From Fibrobacterota bacterium (lineage in GTDB: Bacteria > Fibrobacterota > Chitinivibrionia > Chitinivibrionales > Chitinispirillaceae): 64,000 nucleotides of DNA. Numbering within the stretch: position 1 is the first letter of the stretch; each line of letters starts with the position of its first letter. This document shows, piece after piece, positions 45,096 to 53,913 of this stretch. The notes beneath the pieces are model-generated. The model was not told the origin of the DNA and searched no databases. It worked only from the letters and a program-made list of their open reading frames with translations. The stretch lies in the NCBI GenBank assembly GCA_023459055.1, contig JAEWVR010000003.1, forward strand, positions 159,460 through 223,459, written 5' to 3'. A program made the translations under genes and the position numbers.

Positions 45096-45824
45096 TCAAT
45101 TAGCAACATACATGCTATTCAGTAATCCATTTCTTCGTAACACACCCTTTTCATACTCAAGAAACGCAAGCATTCCGATAGTCTCATGATAATAAAGCCA
45201 GGTTGTCCGAATACCCTTTTCAACTTTGTAAAGATAACAACCATTTCTAAATGCTAATGGTGTTACAGATTGTTTATTATTGACATAATAACAGGTAGCT
45301 GATGTAGACATAACCTGAATCTGTTGAGTATCATTTTCGTTTTCAAGTGTAACAGTCCATTTGTCACCACTATCAGCGGGGTATTTTAGCCATAGTACCG
45401 GCTCCTTGAATAACATCCGCTGCTTTCTGGTATATTTTCCATGAATGAATGTGCCTCGCGTTGTATTCCCTGTTGTTCTGTTCATTATTAGAAGACCAGT
45501 ATCCTGCGCATCATATTTATACTCATAATAATAAGAATCCATAGTATCGCGGATAAAAGGGTCACACAACAGTAACGTATCACCTACCCGTCGATAAACT
45601 TTACCAATAGACAATAACAACTTATATTGTTCACCCGACCGGTTTCCTGTTGAATCAAATGATGTATGAGTATACACCCATTGATTTTCAAATGCGAGAG
45701 GAATAATACCATTGGTTTTTGGATACGGGATATCCAGACTTCCAGGTGCCATGTCCGATACATTGCTGCAACCGCATATTATTATAACACTCAGAATCAG
45801 TCCAATTTCAATTATCAATCTCAT
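45096..45824 (-). CDS. Lipoprotein of unknown function (caspase operon)
   Basis: 242 residues. The signal peptide ends in a lipobox (IIICGC), so it is anchored to the outer or inner membrane. The mature domain is beta-rich and Tyr-rich, with no family I recognise. It starts 13 bp after the caspase gene stop, so it is likely the last gene of the sigma/anti-sigma/caspase operon. Confidence 0.6.
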   Translation of the reverse strand: MRLIIEIGLILSVIIICGCSNVSDMAPGSLDIPYPKTNGIIPLAFENQWVYTHTSFDSTGNRSGEQYKLLLSIGKVYRRVGDTLLLCDPFIRDTMDSYYYEYKYDAQDTGLLIMNRTTGNTTRGTFIHGKYTRKQRMLFKEPVLWLKYPADSGDKWTVTLENENDTQQIQVMSTSATCYYVNNKQSVTPLAFRNGCYLYKVEKGIRTTWLYYHETIGMLAFLEYEKGVLRRNGLLNSMYVAN

Positions 45825-45837
45825 TGCATTTCACTTT

Positions 45838-47535
45838 TTATGGTTTAATTGAAAGTATCACAGATCCGCTAAATCCTCTAAAATCGTACCTGAATGGTGA
45901 CCTGCCGTTATTATATCCTATATTGTAAAGGTGTGATGGTTGTGTCTGAATACGGTATCCGGCAGCAATTCCAATATTCAGAAACCTAAACACTCTGCGT
46001 TCGTAACCTGCATATACTACCGGCAATACTACAAACCCGTTATTTATCATACTACCATACGAAGAGACAAAATAAAGAGAATCATCAAACGATGTTTTTA
46101 CAGAATGCTTAACATAATTCAATTGAAATCCGAACTCTCCATATAATCCGTCAAGTATTGTCCGTGCAGTATATCTGCAGACCAGTTCACTGAAAATAAT
46201 TCTTAGATTTGTATTGGAAGCCAGTTTAAAGTTCCTTTGTGAGGAGTCTATACCATTTGAACCTGCTCCTGAAAAAATCCGATATTCTTTTATATCAATC
46301 ATTTTCAATCCGTTTCGCAGGGAATACTTACGCCCCGGGAAAAAATGAGCATTTAACGCCGGTACATATTGCACTGATGGCAGTGTAAATGATGGTCTCA
46401 TGCCAAATAGTGCAAATGATGAAAAGTCATTTTTCATTCTGTCTGCGATTTCATCAAAACTTAGAAGCATAAAACCATTATCAATTTGAAAATGCACGAC
46501 ACCATTTACCCCTGTATTTCCTTTGGCAAATGACTGAACTGATCGTACACTTCTAAAGTCGCTTTTTTCAACCGTTGTAATCGTAGTGTCTACAACAGCA
46601 TTTACAAGATAATTTTTATTCTCATATGTATTGTAAACCTTATATCGCCCTTTACGAAGTGCAATAATTACCTTTTTACCGGGTTCTTTTACAAAATCAG
46701 CAACGATTGCGCTATTCATGTCAGCAATAGTCACTTTTCCGTTTATTTCTGAATCAATAACAAGCCCGGTCTGTTTAGAATTCAAGTCGGCAAGCACGAT
46801 ATCGCTTTCACCCTGTAAACGAAACTGATACCCTGGATGCTGTACCCCACCCCATGATGCAGCAGTGCTTGAAACGGTATGATTATAGGTATACTGGTAC
46901 GCTTCAGCAAGAGTCACGCGTCCATCAGCAGACAAGTCAGCACTACCACGCAACGCATTGACAAGGTGGAATGTAAAAACTGATGATCCGAACAGATCAG
47001 ACTCCTGAGCGTTTTCGGTTGACGAACTTGAGCTAAGAATCACCTGCCCTTCAATCCGTTCATTATTATCAACAAGAAACGGCTCTGCAAGCTGTCCCCC
47101 TTTAAGCCTGGTAAAACTACCACTCTGACAAGCATCAAAGATACCGATTCTGATATTTGCATCCATTGATGCAAAGCGTTCCCTGAATCGCTGGAGCGGA
47201 AATTCTGATTTGCCAAGCTTAAGTGATTGAGCGTCTGCATGGCCGGAGTAATAGAAGAGAAACAGATCATTTGAGTCTGCTTGTAATTTTGACTGTATAC
47301 TATCAATCCCGTTTTCAATTTCACGCTGTGTTTTATTATATATTACCAGAATATTTTCACTACTGAAACTGCAATGATCGATAAGTATCAATTTTACCGA
47401 TTCAAGATCTTTCCTGACATACTTTAATGCAGCAAACCCTGGACCTCCATTACTGTTACCAGCCAGTACAGCATAACGTGCAGCATGAACAGATGCTGTA
47501 AGAATTATTATTATTACAAGTACCCTTAGAATCAT
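45838..47535 (-). CDS. Secreted caspase-like protease with C-terminal beta-rich (barrel-like) domain
   Basis: 565 residues. A signal peptide ends about residue 18 (VHA). The caspase (peptidase C14) domain spans 20-240: catalytic His99 in FYYSGHAD and Cys136 in FDACQSGS, plus VILSSSSSTENAQES. Residues 260-330 are a beta-rich linker. The last ~200 show alternating aromatic strands (FFPGRKYSL, LDGLYGEFGFQLNYVKHSV, YGSMINNGFVVLPVVYAGYE), like an outer-membrane barrel, with a terminal FSGSVILSIKP. The caspase would thus act outside the cytosol. It overlaps the anti-sigma gene by 4 bp (ATGA). Confidence 0.85.
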   Translation of the reverse strand: MILRVLVIIIILTASVHAARYAVLAGNSNGGPGFAALKYVRKDLESVKLILIDHCSFSSENILVIYNKTQREIENGIDSIQSKLQADSNDLFLFYYSGHADAQSLKLGKSEFPLQRFRERFASMDANIRIGIFDACQSGSFTRLKGGQLAEPFLVDNNERIEGQVILSSSSSTENAQESDLFGSSVFTFHLVNALRGSADLSADGRVTLAEAYQYTYNHTVSSTAASWGGVQHPGYQFRLQGESDIVLADLNSKQTGLVIDSEINGKVTIADMNSAIVADFVKEPGKKVIIALRKGRYKVYNTYENKNYLVNAVVDTTITTVEKSDFRSVRSVQSFAKGNTGVNGVVHFQIDNGFMLLSFDEIADRMKNDFSSFALFGMRPSFTLPSVQYVPALNAHFFPGRKYSLRNGLKMIDIKEYRIFSGAGSNGIDSSQRNFKLASNTNLRIIFSELVCRYTARTILDGLYGEFGFQLNYVKHSVKTSFDDSLYFVSSYGSMINNGFVVLPVVYAGYERRVFRFLNIGIAAGYRIQTQPSHLYNIGYNNGRSPFRYDFRGFSGSVILSIKP

Positions 47536-48266
47536 TGAATTCTCTGACGTTTCTCGATTAAGAAACTTTCGATGGAATAGCCGCTAAGCGTTTTGCTCAT
47601 TCGTTCAAGGCTGCCGGCTCGATATAATGCCGTTTTCATTCCGGAAACTACATCATTAATTATAAATCTGTTATCCGAAAACACTGCCATATATACTTCC
47701 ATACCGATATAATTGTCAAGCTCAATGCTTCGTGACAACGGTACTCCAGCTCCCTTTTTTAACAGCATCGCAACGGAATCCCCTGATGGAAAATAAACAT
47801 ATGTTTTCCCGGTCTCATCCATACTCATCAGCATAAAATATTTCTCACCCGAACTGCTGTACGAAAACTGAATGCGTTCACCCGGATAATACACTGTTGA
47901 TGTCCGCTTTTCTACAGTGTTTTTATCACTCAGCACAAACATCTCTATTTTTTCTGCTCCCTTTATCCGTTCATGTATACCATTATTCATTTGTACATAC
48001 AGTACTACGGTTACTGCCAGAAGCAGCGATGCTGCAATCGCAAAGAATCGTGTATTTATTCGCAATGACACCTTTTTTTTGTTGTCAACCTTTGGTATGG
48101 GATATTTTTCAAGGAACTGCTGCTGTTTCAGTGATAATGATTCAAGACTTGCCGAGCACTCACTGCATTGATCAATATGCAAAGCGATTTCATGGCGGCG
48201 TACTTCATTTATATCACCGGAAAAATATGCCATAAGTTCCAGTTTACTTACACATTGCTCACTCAT
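47532..48266 (-). CDS. Anti-sigma factor with zinc finger and DUF4384-like domain
   Basis: 244 residues. The N-terminal ZAS-type finger (1-50) has HIDQCSEC (His30, Cys34, Cys37), followed by a membrane helix at about 73-91 (FFAIAASLLLAVTVVLYVQM). The C-terminal extracytoplasmic domain (110-215), with GEKYFMLMSMDETGKTYVYFPSG, resembles DUF4384. It should bind the sigma factor encoded upstream and release it on a periplasmic signal. Its start overlaps the sigma gene stop by 4 bp and its stop overlaps the caspase start. Confidence 0.85.
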   Translation of the reverse strand: MSEQCVSKLELMAYFSGDINEVRRHEIALHIDQCSECSASLESLSLKQQQFLEKYPIPKVDNKKKVSLRINTRFFAIAASLLLAVTVVLYVQMNNGIHERIKGAEKIEMFVLSDKNTVEKRTSTVYYPGERIQFSYSSSGEKYFMLMSMDETGKTYVYFPSGDSVAMLLKKGAGVPLSRSIELDNYIGMEVYMAVFSDNRFIINDVVSGMKTALYRAGSLERMSKTLSGYSIESFLIEKRQRIQ

Positions 48267-48739
48267 ACCAAACCCAATCGTTTCTTAATTGATGGTAGAT
48301 AATCCTTGAACTTTTTCAGGTTACGCCGTATTGTAGCAGGCGATTGACCTGTTATTTTCTGAATATCCTTTTGTTCAAGCTGCTCTACATAGGTATACAA
48401 CACTGCGTCCCTGACATTCCTGTCAAAATTCTTAAACAGTAAGCTTATCAATTGACGTGCGTTAATTTTTTCATCGATTCTGTCACTTATCCCGATCTCA
48501 TCACTGCATTCGGCACCGATAAATTTTTTGTTATCCCGCAGCATATTGAAACAACAGTTACGGGCTGTTACAAATATCCAGGGTATAACCTGCTCTCTAT
48601 CTTTAAGGCTGTCATACTTTTCCAATAGTCGCATAAAGACAATCTGCGTTGCATCATGCGCATCATGTTCACACCGTACTATATTGTAACAGCGTTCAAA
48701 AATTATGTATCCGTACTTTTTATATAAATCTTCAACCAT
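48263..48739 (-). CDS. ECF-type sigma factor
   Basis: 158 residues. Region 2 (about 10-75) has DAHDATQIVFMRLLEKYDSL and PWIFVTARNCCFNMLRD, and region 4 (100-155) has QLEQKDIQKITGQSPATIRRNLKKF, the HTH that reads the -35 element. The small size and direct overlap with a ZAS anti-sigma gene make this a typical autoregulated ECF unit. Its target promoters are not identified; the operon itself is the first candidate. Confidence 0.9.
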   Translation of the reverse strand: MVEDLYKKYGYIIFERCYNIVRCEHDAHDATQIVFMRLLEKYDSLKDREQVIPWIFVTARNCCFNMLRDNKKFIGAECSDEIGISDRIDEKINARQLISLLFKNFDRNVRDAVLYTYVEQLEQKDIQKITGQSPATIRRNLKKFKDYLPSIKKRLGLV

Positions 48740-49000
48740 ATATTTTTACTATTGCCATATAATTACCCATTTTCCAATACAGTATTCATCGCTGTAACAA
48801 TCGGGTCAACCTGACAGAGTGAATAACCCAACTGCTCTGATGCCGCGCGGCAGCCACCGCCGCATTTGCACACTATCCATATACAACCCGTAATACTATC
48901 GTAACGCTCATTTTTTAAACGCGCGTAAAAAAATTGTTGTTTAAACTGTAACACCGTTTACTTTTTACCTGAGTATCTTTGCACGAATTATCTGTATTTA

Positions 49001-49951
49001 TTACTTCGATACAAACAAGCGACCCTGAACACATTGGTTTGCGTCCATAAGAGCATGAATGCGTGAAATCGTTTTTGACTTATCAGCACTCCAGAGCGGT
49101 GCAATCAATCCGTGCTCAATTGTGGAATCGGCGACGATACGATGAATGAGCTGATCGGGACGAAGCAATTCCAGAAAGCGGCAGAGCAGATCACTGTACC
49201 TGTCAAGGTTAAGCGGCAGTATTTTTTTATCATTGTAAAGCTGTTCAAATGCAGTCCCCCGTATGATCATCACCTGATGAATCTTGACACCACTCACCGG
49301 AAGCCCCGCAAGAAAACGTGCTGTATCCATCATCATTTCATCAGATTCACCCGGAAATCCGAGCATCACATGGGCAACGGTTTCAATTGAATATGCAGCA
49401 AGTTTTTCCACTATCGATTCAAACTCATTAGCAGTATGCCCCCGGTTAATCGCATGAAGCGTTGTATCATGTGCGCTTTGTAACCCGAGTTCCACTGAAA
49501 GATATGTCCGTTTTGAAAGGTCTGCAAGGTATTCGACTACGCCCCCTGTAAAGCAATCAGGCCTTGTACCAATCGCAATACCCACTACGTTTTCAACATC
49601 CAATAGCGGTTCGTAAACCTCTCTGAGACGCTCAACTGGACCGTAGGTATTTGAAAATGGCTGCAAATAGGGAATGAATGCGTGGTATTTATGCTTTACT
49701 TTATTTATAACATCAAGAAGCTGCGCTTTGGGATTCTCCTCCCGTAACGCAGCAGGACTGAATGAGCGGTTATCACAGAACAAACACCCCTCACTGCTTT
49801 TTGTACCATCACGGTTAGGACAGGAGAAACCGCCGCTTAATGGGATTTTTAAGACGGCGGTACCAAACTTTTTTTTAAGGTATTGACGATATGAGTTATA
49901 ATGCTGCACTGGATGAATTACCGTAAAAATGTGCACATTGTAAAGTGGCAA
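49001..49951 (-). CDS. Radical SAM protein (YhcC/TIGR01212-like)
   Basis: About 316 residues. A radical SAM barrel with the odd Cys pattern GGFSCPNRDGT and EGCLFC (Cys44, 56, 59 from the TTG start), then ELGLQSAHDTTLHAINRGHT and VMLGFPGESDEMMMDTARFL. The YhcC/TIGR01212 branch keeps this spacing; its substrate is not settled. The start is uncertain: the first codon is TTG at 49951, and GTG at 49909 would leave the conserved Y-N-S-Y-R-Q-Y-L-K-K start intact. It is 15 bp downstream of the TPR gene, so they are probably co-transcribed. Confidence 0.85.
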   Translation of the reverse strand: MPLYNVHIFTVIHPVQHYNSYRQYLKKKFGTAVLKIPLSGGFSCPNRDGTKSSEGCLFCDNRSFSPAALREENPKAQLLDVINKVKHKYHAFIPYLQPFSNTYGPVERLREVYEPLLDVENVVGIAIGTRPDCFTGGVVEYLADLSKRTYLSVELGLQSAHDTTLHAINRGHTANEFESIVEKLAAYSIETVAHVMLGFPGESDEMMMDTARFLAGLPVSGVKIHQVMIIRGTAFEQLYNDKKILPLNLDRYSDLLCRFLELLRPDQLIHRIVADSTIEHGLIAPLWSADKSKTISRIHALMDANQCVQGRLFVSK

Positions 49952-49966
49952 TGTGCACTGATCAGA

Positions 49967-51028
49967 TTATTTATCAGCAGCTTTTTTCTTTGCTTCACTG
50001 CGTAAATCAAGTTTTGGAGTCGAAGCAGTATCCGCACTGAGTGATTCAAGATCGCCAAGGACATTAACCGGCTTTGCATCAATACGTTTTCCCTCATTTA
50101 CGCTGCTTTTGCGAAGTTCACTTTTCAAATCAGAAATATTCTCTTTTGACTCAAGCGTTTCTAACGCAACAGCGGTCTGACCAGTACTGCTTCCCGTTTC
50201 AAGACGGTTAATCTCTGTTTGAAGTTTATCTTTCCGAAGAGGATCGTCGGTTTTAAGCAGTGCGCTTTTCAGAAGTTCGATGGCATCAACTTTCTCACCC
50301 TTTTCCAGCAAGGCATTTTTGTAGTTTTCATAGAAGCCCATATTTTCAGGCTTTAATGTCACCGCAAGTTTATACTCAGTCAGTGCCTTATCGATATTAT
50401 TCTGACGTTTCCAGAAAATATTTCCGAGTTCAAAATGCACATCACCATTATTCGGATACGCTTCCGCAACTTTATTAAGATACTTGATTGCTTCATCGTA
50501 TTGTTTTTCAGCCAGATAACACTTCGACAAATTGACAAGCGCCTCCTCGTGTGTCGGATCTATCGCGAGTACCTTCTCGTACTGCTCTTTCGCCTGCTTT
50601 GGGCGATTAGCATTTGCATACATTGATGCCAGATTGATTCTTGCAGGAATATTTTCAGAATCATACGAAACCGCCTGAGTCAACGCATACAAGGCTTCTT
50701 CATTCTTTCCAAGATTACTGTATGCAATTGCCATGTTCGACCAGATCTGTGAATTTTTTGGTTGATAGGCAAGTGCTTTTTTAAACTCTTCTACAGCATT
50801 GCCATTTCTTCCCCATTGAAGGTACGCAAATGCAAGATTGAACTGCCCCTCAAAGTGATCCGGTTCTCTTGCCACGACCTGACGAAACGCTGTAACTGCC
50901 TGACTGTACGAGCCGCGTTCAAGCAATGTAACGCCATTGGACATAAGTGTTTCAATTGTTTGAGATGACACCTGAACACTTATCAAACCCACGACAAAAA
51001 GCAGTACCTTTAATAATCTGGCTGCCAT
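49967..51028 (-). CDS. Secreted TPR-repeat protein
   Basis: 353 residues. A signal peptide is cut near residue 22. About seven TPR motifs (30-255) are recognisable from repeats such as NLAFAYLQWGRNGNAVEEFKKAL and NLSKCYLAEKQYDEAIKYL. A charged Ser/Lys-rich tail follows (280-353). TPR arrays act as protein-interaction scaffolds, here in the periplasm. No partner is identified. Confidence 0.85.
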   Translation of the reverse strand: MAARLLKVLLFVVGLISVQVSSQTIETLMSNGVTLLERGSYSQAVTAFRQVVAREPDHFEGQFNLAFAYLQWGRNGNAVEEFKKALAYQPKNSQIWSNMAIAYSNLGKNEEALYALTQAVSYDSENIPARINLASMYANANRPKQAKEQYEKVLAIDPTHEEALVNLSKCYLAEKQYDEAIKYLNKVAEAYPNNGDVHFELGNIFWKRQNNIDKALTEYKLAVTLKPENMGFYENYKNALLEKGEKVDAIELLKSALLKTDDPLRKDKLQTEINRLETGSSTGQTAVALETLESKENISDLKSELRKSSVNEGKRIDAKPVNVLGDLESLSADTASTPKLDLRSEAKKKAADK

Positions 51029-51408
51029 AGTTTACCCCTTTCACCCTGATCGTTGGTGAATGTGTTATTTACCGGCAAAATCCGGAGGACTCCAAACGGT
51101 TTATTGTAACAAATCTTTTTAATTCAAAAAAAGTAATATATTATGGAATATAACAAACAACATAAAAATTAACACAAGTTTTTATAAAAATACATTGCAC
51201 ACAACTGCGAGTGCTGGTATAAACTATATTAAATAGTTTTTCCGGCGACTTTTTTATGTCTGATTTCTAATTTTTTTGAAACGACAATAAAAATCCTGGA
51301 ATTATCATTATTTTTGGCTTATTAACAGGTTGTACGTAGATTAGATCGTTATCGCCTGTTAATGCATACGAAATTAATTCAAGTACCTATATAATCAGGA
51401 AACAGCAG
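51029..51408. other. Intergenic region with inverted repeat upstream of purB
   Basis: ATTAACAGG (51321-51329) pairs with CCTGTTAAT (51355-51363), perfect over 9 bp with a 25-nt spacer, starting about 45 bp before the purB ATG. It could be an operator or hairpin. No purine riboswitch core (the TATAATCCTAA-type sequence) is seen. The rest is A/T-rich and holds divergent promoters. Confidence 0.4.
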
Positions 51409-52854
51409 ATGAATCAGGAATCAATGAAAGAGTATCTCAATCCACTTCTCGAACGATATGCATCAAAGGAGATGTCGTATATTTTCTCTCCACAGTGCAA
51501 ATTCTCAACCTGGCGAAAACTCTGGATCACTCTTGCCGAATGCGAAAAAGAACTTGGTCTTTCGATCAGTGATGAACAGATAAATGAGATGAAAGCAAAT
51601 ATTGAAAATATCGACTTTGAACTCGCAAAAAAATTTGAGGCAAAAGTCCGTCATGATGTCATGGCGCATGTTCATACTTTTGGTGAAGTTTGTCCCAAAG
51701 CACGCCCGATAATCCATCTCGGGGCAACCAGTGCCTACGTTGGTGATAATACGGATCTCATCCAGATGCGTGATGGTTTGAAGTTGTTGCTTGGAAGACT
51801 TGCCGGTCTCATTGAGCTGCTCCGTAGCTTTGCCCTGAAACATGCAGATCTTGCCACGCTTGGCTTTACACATTTTCAACCGGCTCAGCTAACCACGGTT
51901 GGAAAACGGGCATGCCTCTGGATGTATGACCTTGTGATGGATTTCAATGACATTCTGTACTTCATTGAAAACATGCCCTTTCGGGGTGTCAAGGGCACTA
52001 CTGGTACTCAGGCAAGCTTTCTTACGCTCTTTGATGGCGACCACAACAAGGTGCGTCAGCTTGACATAAATGTTACAAACCGTATGGGATTCAGCAAAGC
52101 ACTCCCCGTTACCGGTCAAACCTATACCCGCAAGATTGACTACCAGGTTGCGTCTCTTTTAAGCGGACTTGCGCAGTCACTTCACAAAATGGCAAACGAC
52201 ATCAGATTACTGCAGCATTTGAAAGAAGTAGAAGAACCGTTTGAAAAAAGCCAGATCGGTTCATCCGCAATGGCTTATAAACGCAATCCGATGCGCAGTG
52301 AACGGATGACGTCACTTTGCAGATATATCATTTCTCTCTGTCAATCACCAGCAATGACCGCTGCAGAGCAATGGTTTGAAAGAACGCTTGATGACAGCGC
52401 GAACAAGCGGCTCTCGATTCCGGAGATGTTTCTAAGTGCTGATGCAAGTTTACTTATTGCAATCAACATCGCTGATGGCCTTGTTGTTTATCCCAAAGTA
52501 ATTGAACGTCATATCAATGATGAGCTTCCGTTTATGGCAACAGAAAACATTATCATGGAATGTGTGAAAAAAGGTGGAGACCGTCAGGAACTTCATGAAA
52601 AGATACGGGTCCACTCAATGGATGCCGCGCGTCAGGTTAAAATAGAAGGTAACAGAAACGATCTTATCGAACGTATTTCGAATGATGCATCATTTGGCCT
52701 TACCAAAGAGGAGCTTGCGAAGCTTCTTGATGTGTCAACATTTGTAGGACGTGCTCCGGAGCAGGTGCATGATTTCATACATGAGTGTATTGATCCGCTC
52801 CTTGAAAAAGCAGAATCAATCGGTAAACTTAAAGAAGCAGTTCTTACTGTCTGA
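51409..52854 (+). CDS. purB: Adenylosuccinate lyase
   Basis: 481 residues of the fumarase/aspartase superfamily. SSAMAYKRNPMRSE (about 285) is the C3 signature loop, RHDVMAHVHTFG holds the general-acid region, and FTHFQPAQLTTVGKRA matches the family. It cleaves SAICAR and adenylosuccinate to fumarate and AICAR or AMP in purine synthesis. The length is typical of the longer branch (about 470-485), which differs from the B. subtilis-like 430-residue form. It overlaps no other gene; a PHP phosphatase starts 6 bp after its stop. Confidence 0.95.
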   Translation: MNQESMKEYLNPLLERYASKEMSYIFSPQCKFSTWRKLWITLAECEKELGLSISDEQINEMKANIENIDFELAKKFEAKVRHDVMAHVHTFGEVCPKARPIIHLGATSAYVGDNTDLIQMRDGLKLLLGRLAGLIELLRSFALKHADLATLGFTHFQPAQLTTVGKRACLWMYDLVMDFNDILYFIENMPFRGVKGTTGTQASFLTLFDGDHNKVRQLDINVTNRMGFSKALPVTGQTYTRKIDYQVASLLSGLAQSLHKMANDIRLLQHLKEVEEPFEKSQIGSSAMAYKRNPMRSERMTSLCRYIISLCQSPAMTAAEQWFERTLDDSANKRLSIPEMFLSADASLLIAINIADGLVVYPKVIERHINDELPFMATENIIMECVKKGGDRQELHEKIRVHSMDAARQVKIEGNRNDLIERISNDASFGLTKEELAKLLDVSTFVGRAPEQVHDFIHECIDPLLEKAESIGKLKEAVLTV

Positions 52855-52860
52855 GGAACC

Positions 52861-53688
52861 GTGATTGTAGATTACCATATTCATTCCCCCTATTGCGGTC
52901 ATGCACACGGACAGATTATCCAGTATATCCAGACTGCTATACAAAAGGGTATACATGAGATCTGTTTTACCGACCATTTAGGCCGTTATTATTTATCAAA
53001 GGTCCAGAAAAGGCGGTTATGGGACTGGGGAATGAATGAGCGAAACCTCCCGAGATACCTTCTGGAGATCTCGGATCTCAAGGAGGTATTTGGCGATCAA
53101 ATCAGTGTTAAAACCGGTCTCGAAATTGACTTCATTGAAGGTGCGGATGAGCTTCTGAAAAGTGCTCTTGGCGATTATACCTTTGATTTCAAAATCGGTT
53201 CGGTTCATTGCCTGCCAAGAATCAGCTGGAAACACCTTTCCGAGATTCAGGAGACTCCAACAGATCGCATTTACAACGAATACTTCCGTCTGGTCAATGC
53301 CGCATTTAAAAGCACACTGTTTCAATCAATAGCACACATTGACTTTATATGGCGTTATTTCCAGATGCCATCCGGTGGTCGTAATACTGTCCAGCTGCTG
53401 CTTGATAGCGCAATACAATCTGCTGTTGATAATGACTGCTGTATCGAGATAAACGCAAACGGATTTATGTGGTCGCAGGCCAATGCGGTTGACAAAGATG
53501 ACCTTTTCTGCTATATGCTAAAAAAAATCGGAGACCTTGGCGCAAAAACCACGATCGGCTCTGATGCCCATGAGCCATTTCTTGTCGGGAAATCGTATCA
53601 GACGCTGATTCCGGTACTCAGGGAATTCAATATTACGTCAACGTGTATTTTTACTGACAGTGTACGGCAGGTTGTACCATTGGGGTAG
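52861..53688 (+). CDS. PHP-domain phosphatase (histidinol-phosphatase-like)
   Basis: 275 residues, GTG start with AGGA just upstream. The PHP metal centre is visible: DYHIHSPYCGH (residues 4-14), CFTDHLG, GLEIDF, SVHC and GSDAH near the C-terminus. The nearest relatives are HisK-type histidinol-phosphatases (His pathway), but other PHP phosphatases act on different phosphates, so the substrate is only a suggestion. It directly follows purB and is probably co-transcribed. Confidence 0.8.
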   Translation: MIVDYHIHSPYCGHAHGQIIQYIQTAIQKGIHEICFTDHLGRYYLSKVQKRRLWDWGMNERNLPRYLLEISDLKEVFGDQISVKTGLEIDFIEGADELLKSALGDYTFDFKIGSVHCLPRISWKHLSEIQETPTDRIYNEYFRLVNAAFKSTLFQSIAHIDFIWRYFQMPSGGRNTVQLLLDSAIQSAVDNDCCIEINANGFMWSQANAVDKDDLFCYMLKKIGDLGAKTTIGSDAHEPFLVGKSYQTLIPVLREFNITSTCIFTDSVRQVVPLG

Positions 53689-53699
53689 CGCCCCCCGCC

Positions 53700-53824
53700 A
53701 ATGTTGTTAAGTTAAGATTGACACGTGAGACACGCCCCCTAAATCCCCCGCAGGGGGACTTGAAGAAATAAGCTAAACAAGCTATTCTGCTCTTCAAGTC
53801 CCCCTGCGGGGGATTTAGGGGGCG
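53700..53824. repeat. Intergenic repeat with perfect 34-bp palindromic arms
   Basis: Bases 53733-53766 and 53791-53824 are perfect inverted repeats of 34 bp (arm beginning CGCCCCCTAAATCCCCC), with a 24-nt loop. Just before it, AATGTTGTTAAGTTAAG at 53700-53716 resembles the terminal sequence of the MITE at 60264. It could also end transcription of purB/PHP. No gene lies in 53689-53913. Confidence 0.8.
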
Positions 53825-53913
53825 AGAAATCAGAAGAATCAATTCAAACTATTTTTTAACAAATGGTAAACCACGAATCACGCACATCTTGTAAGAGACA
53901 CTCCTGATAGCAC

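Noticed and set aside
48763..48954. 63-residue Cys-rich ORF before the ECF sigma gene
   Set aside because: It has a CKCGGGC cluster, but no ribosome site stands out and the space is expected to hold the operon promoter. Probably chance.
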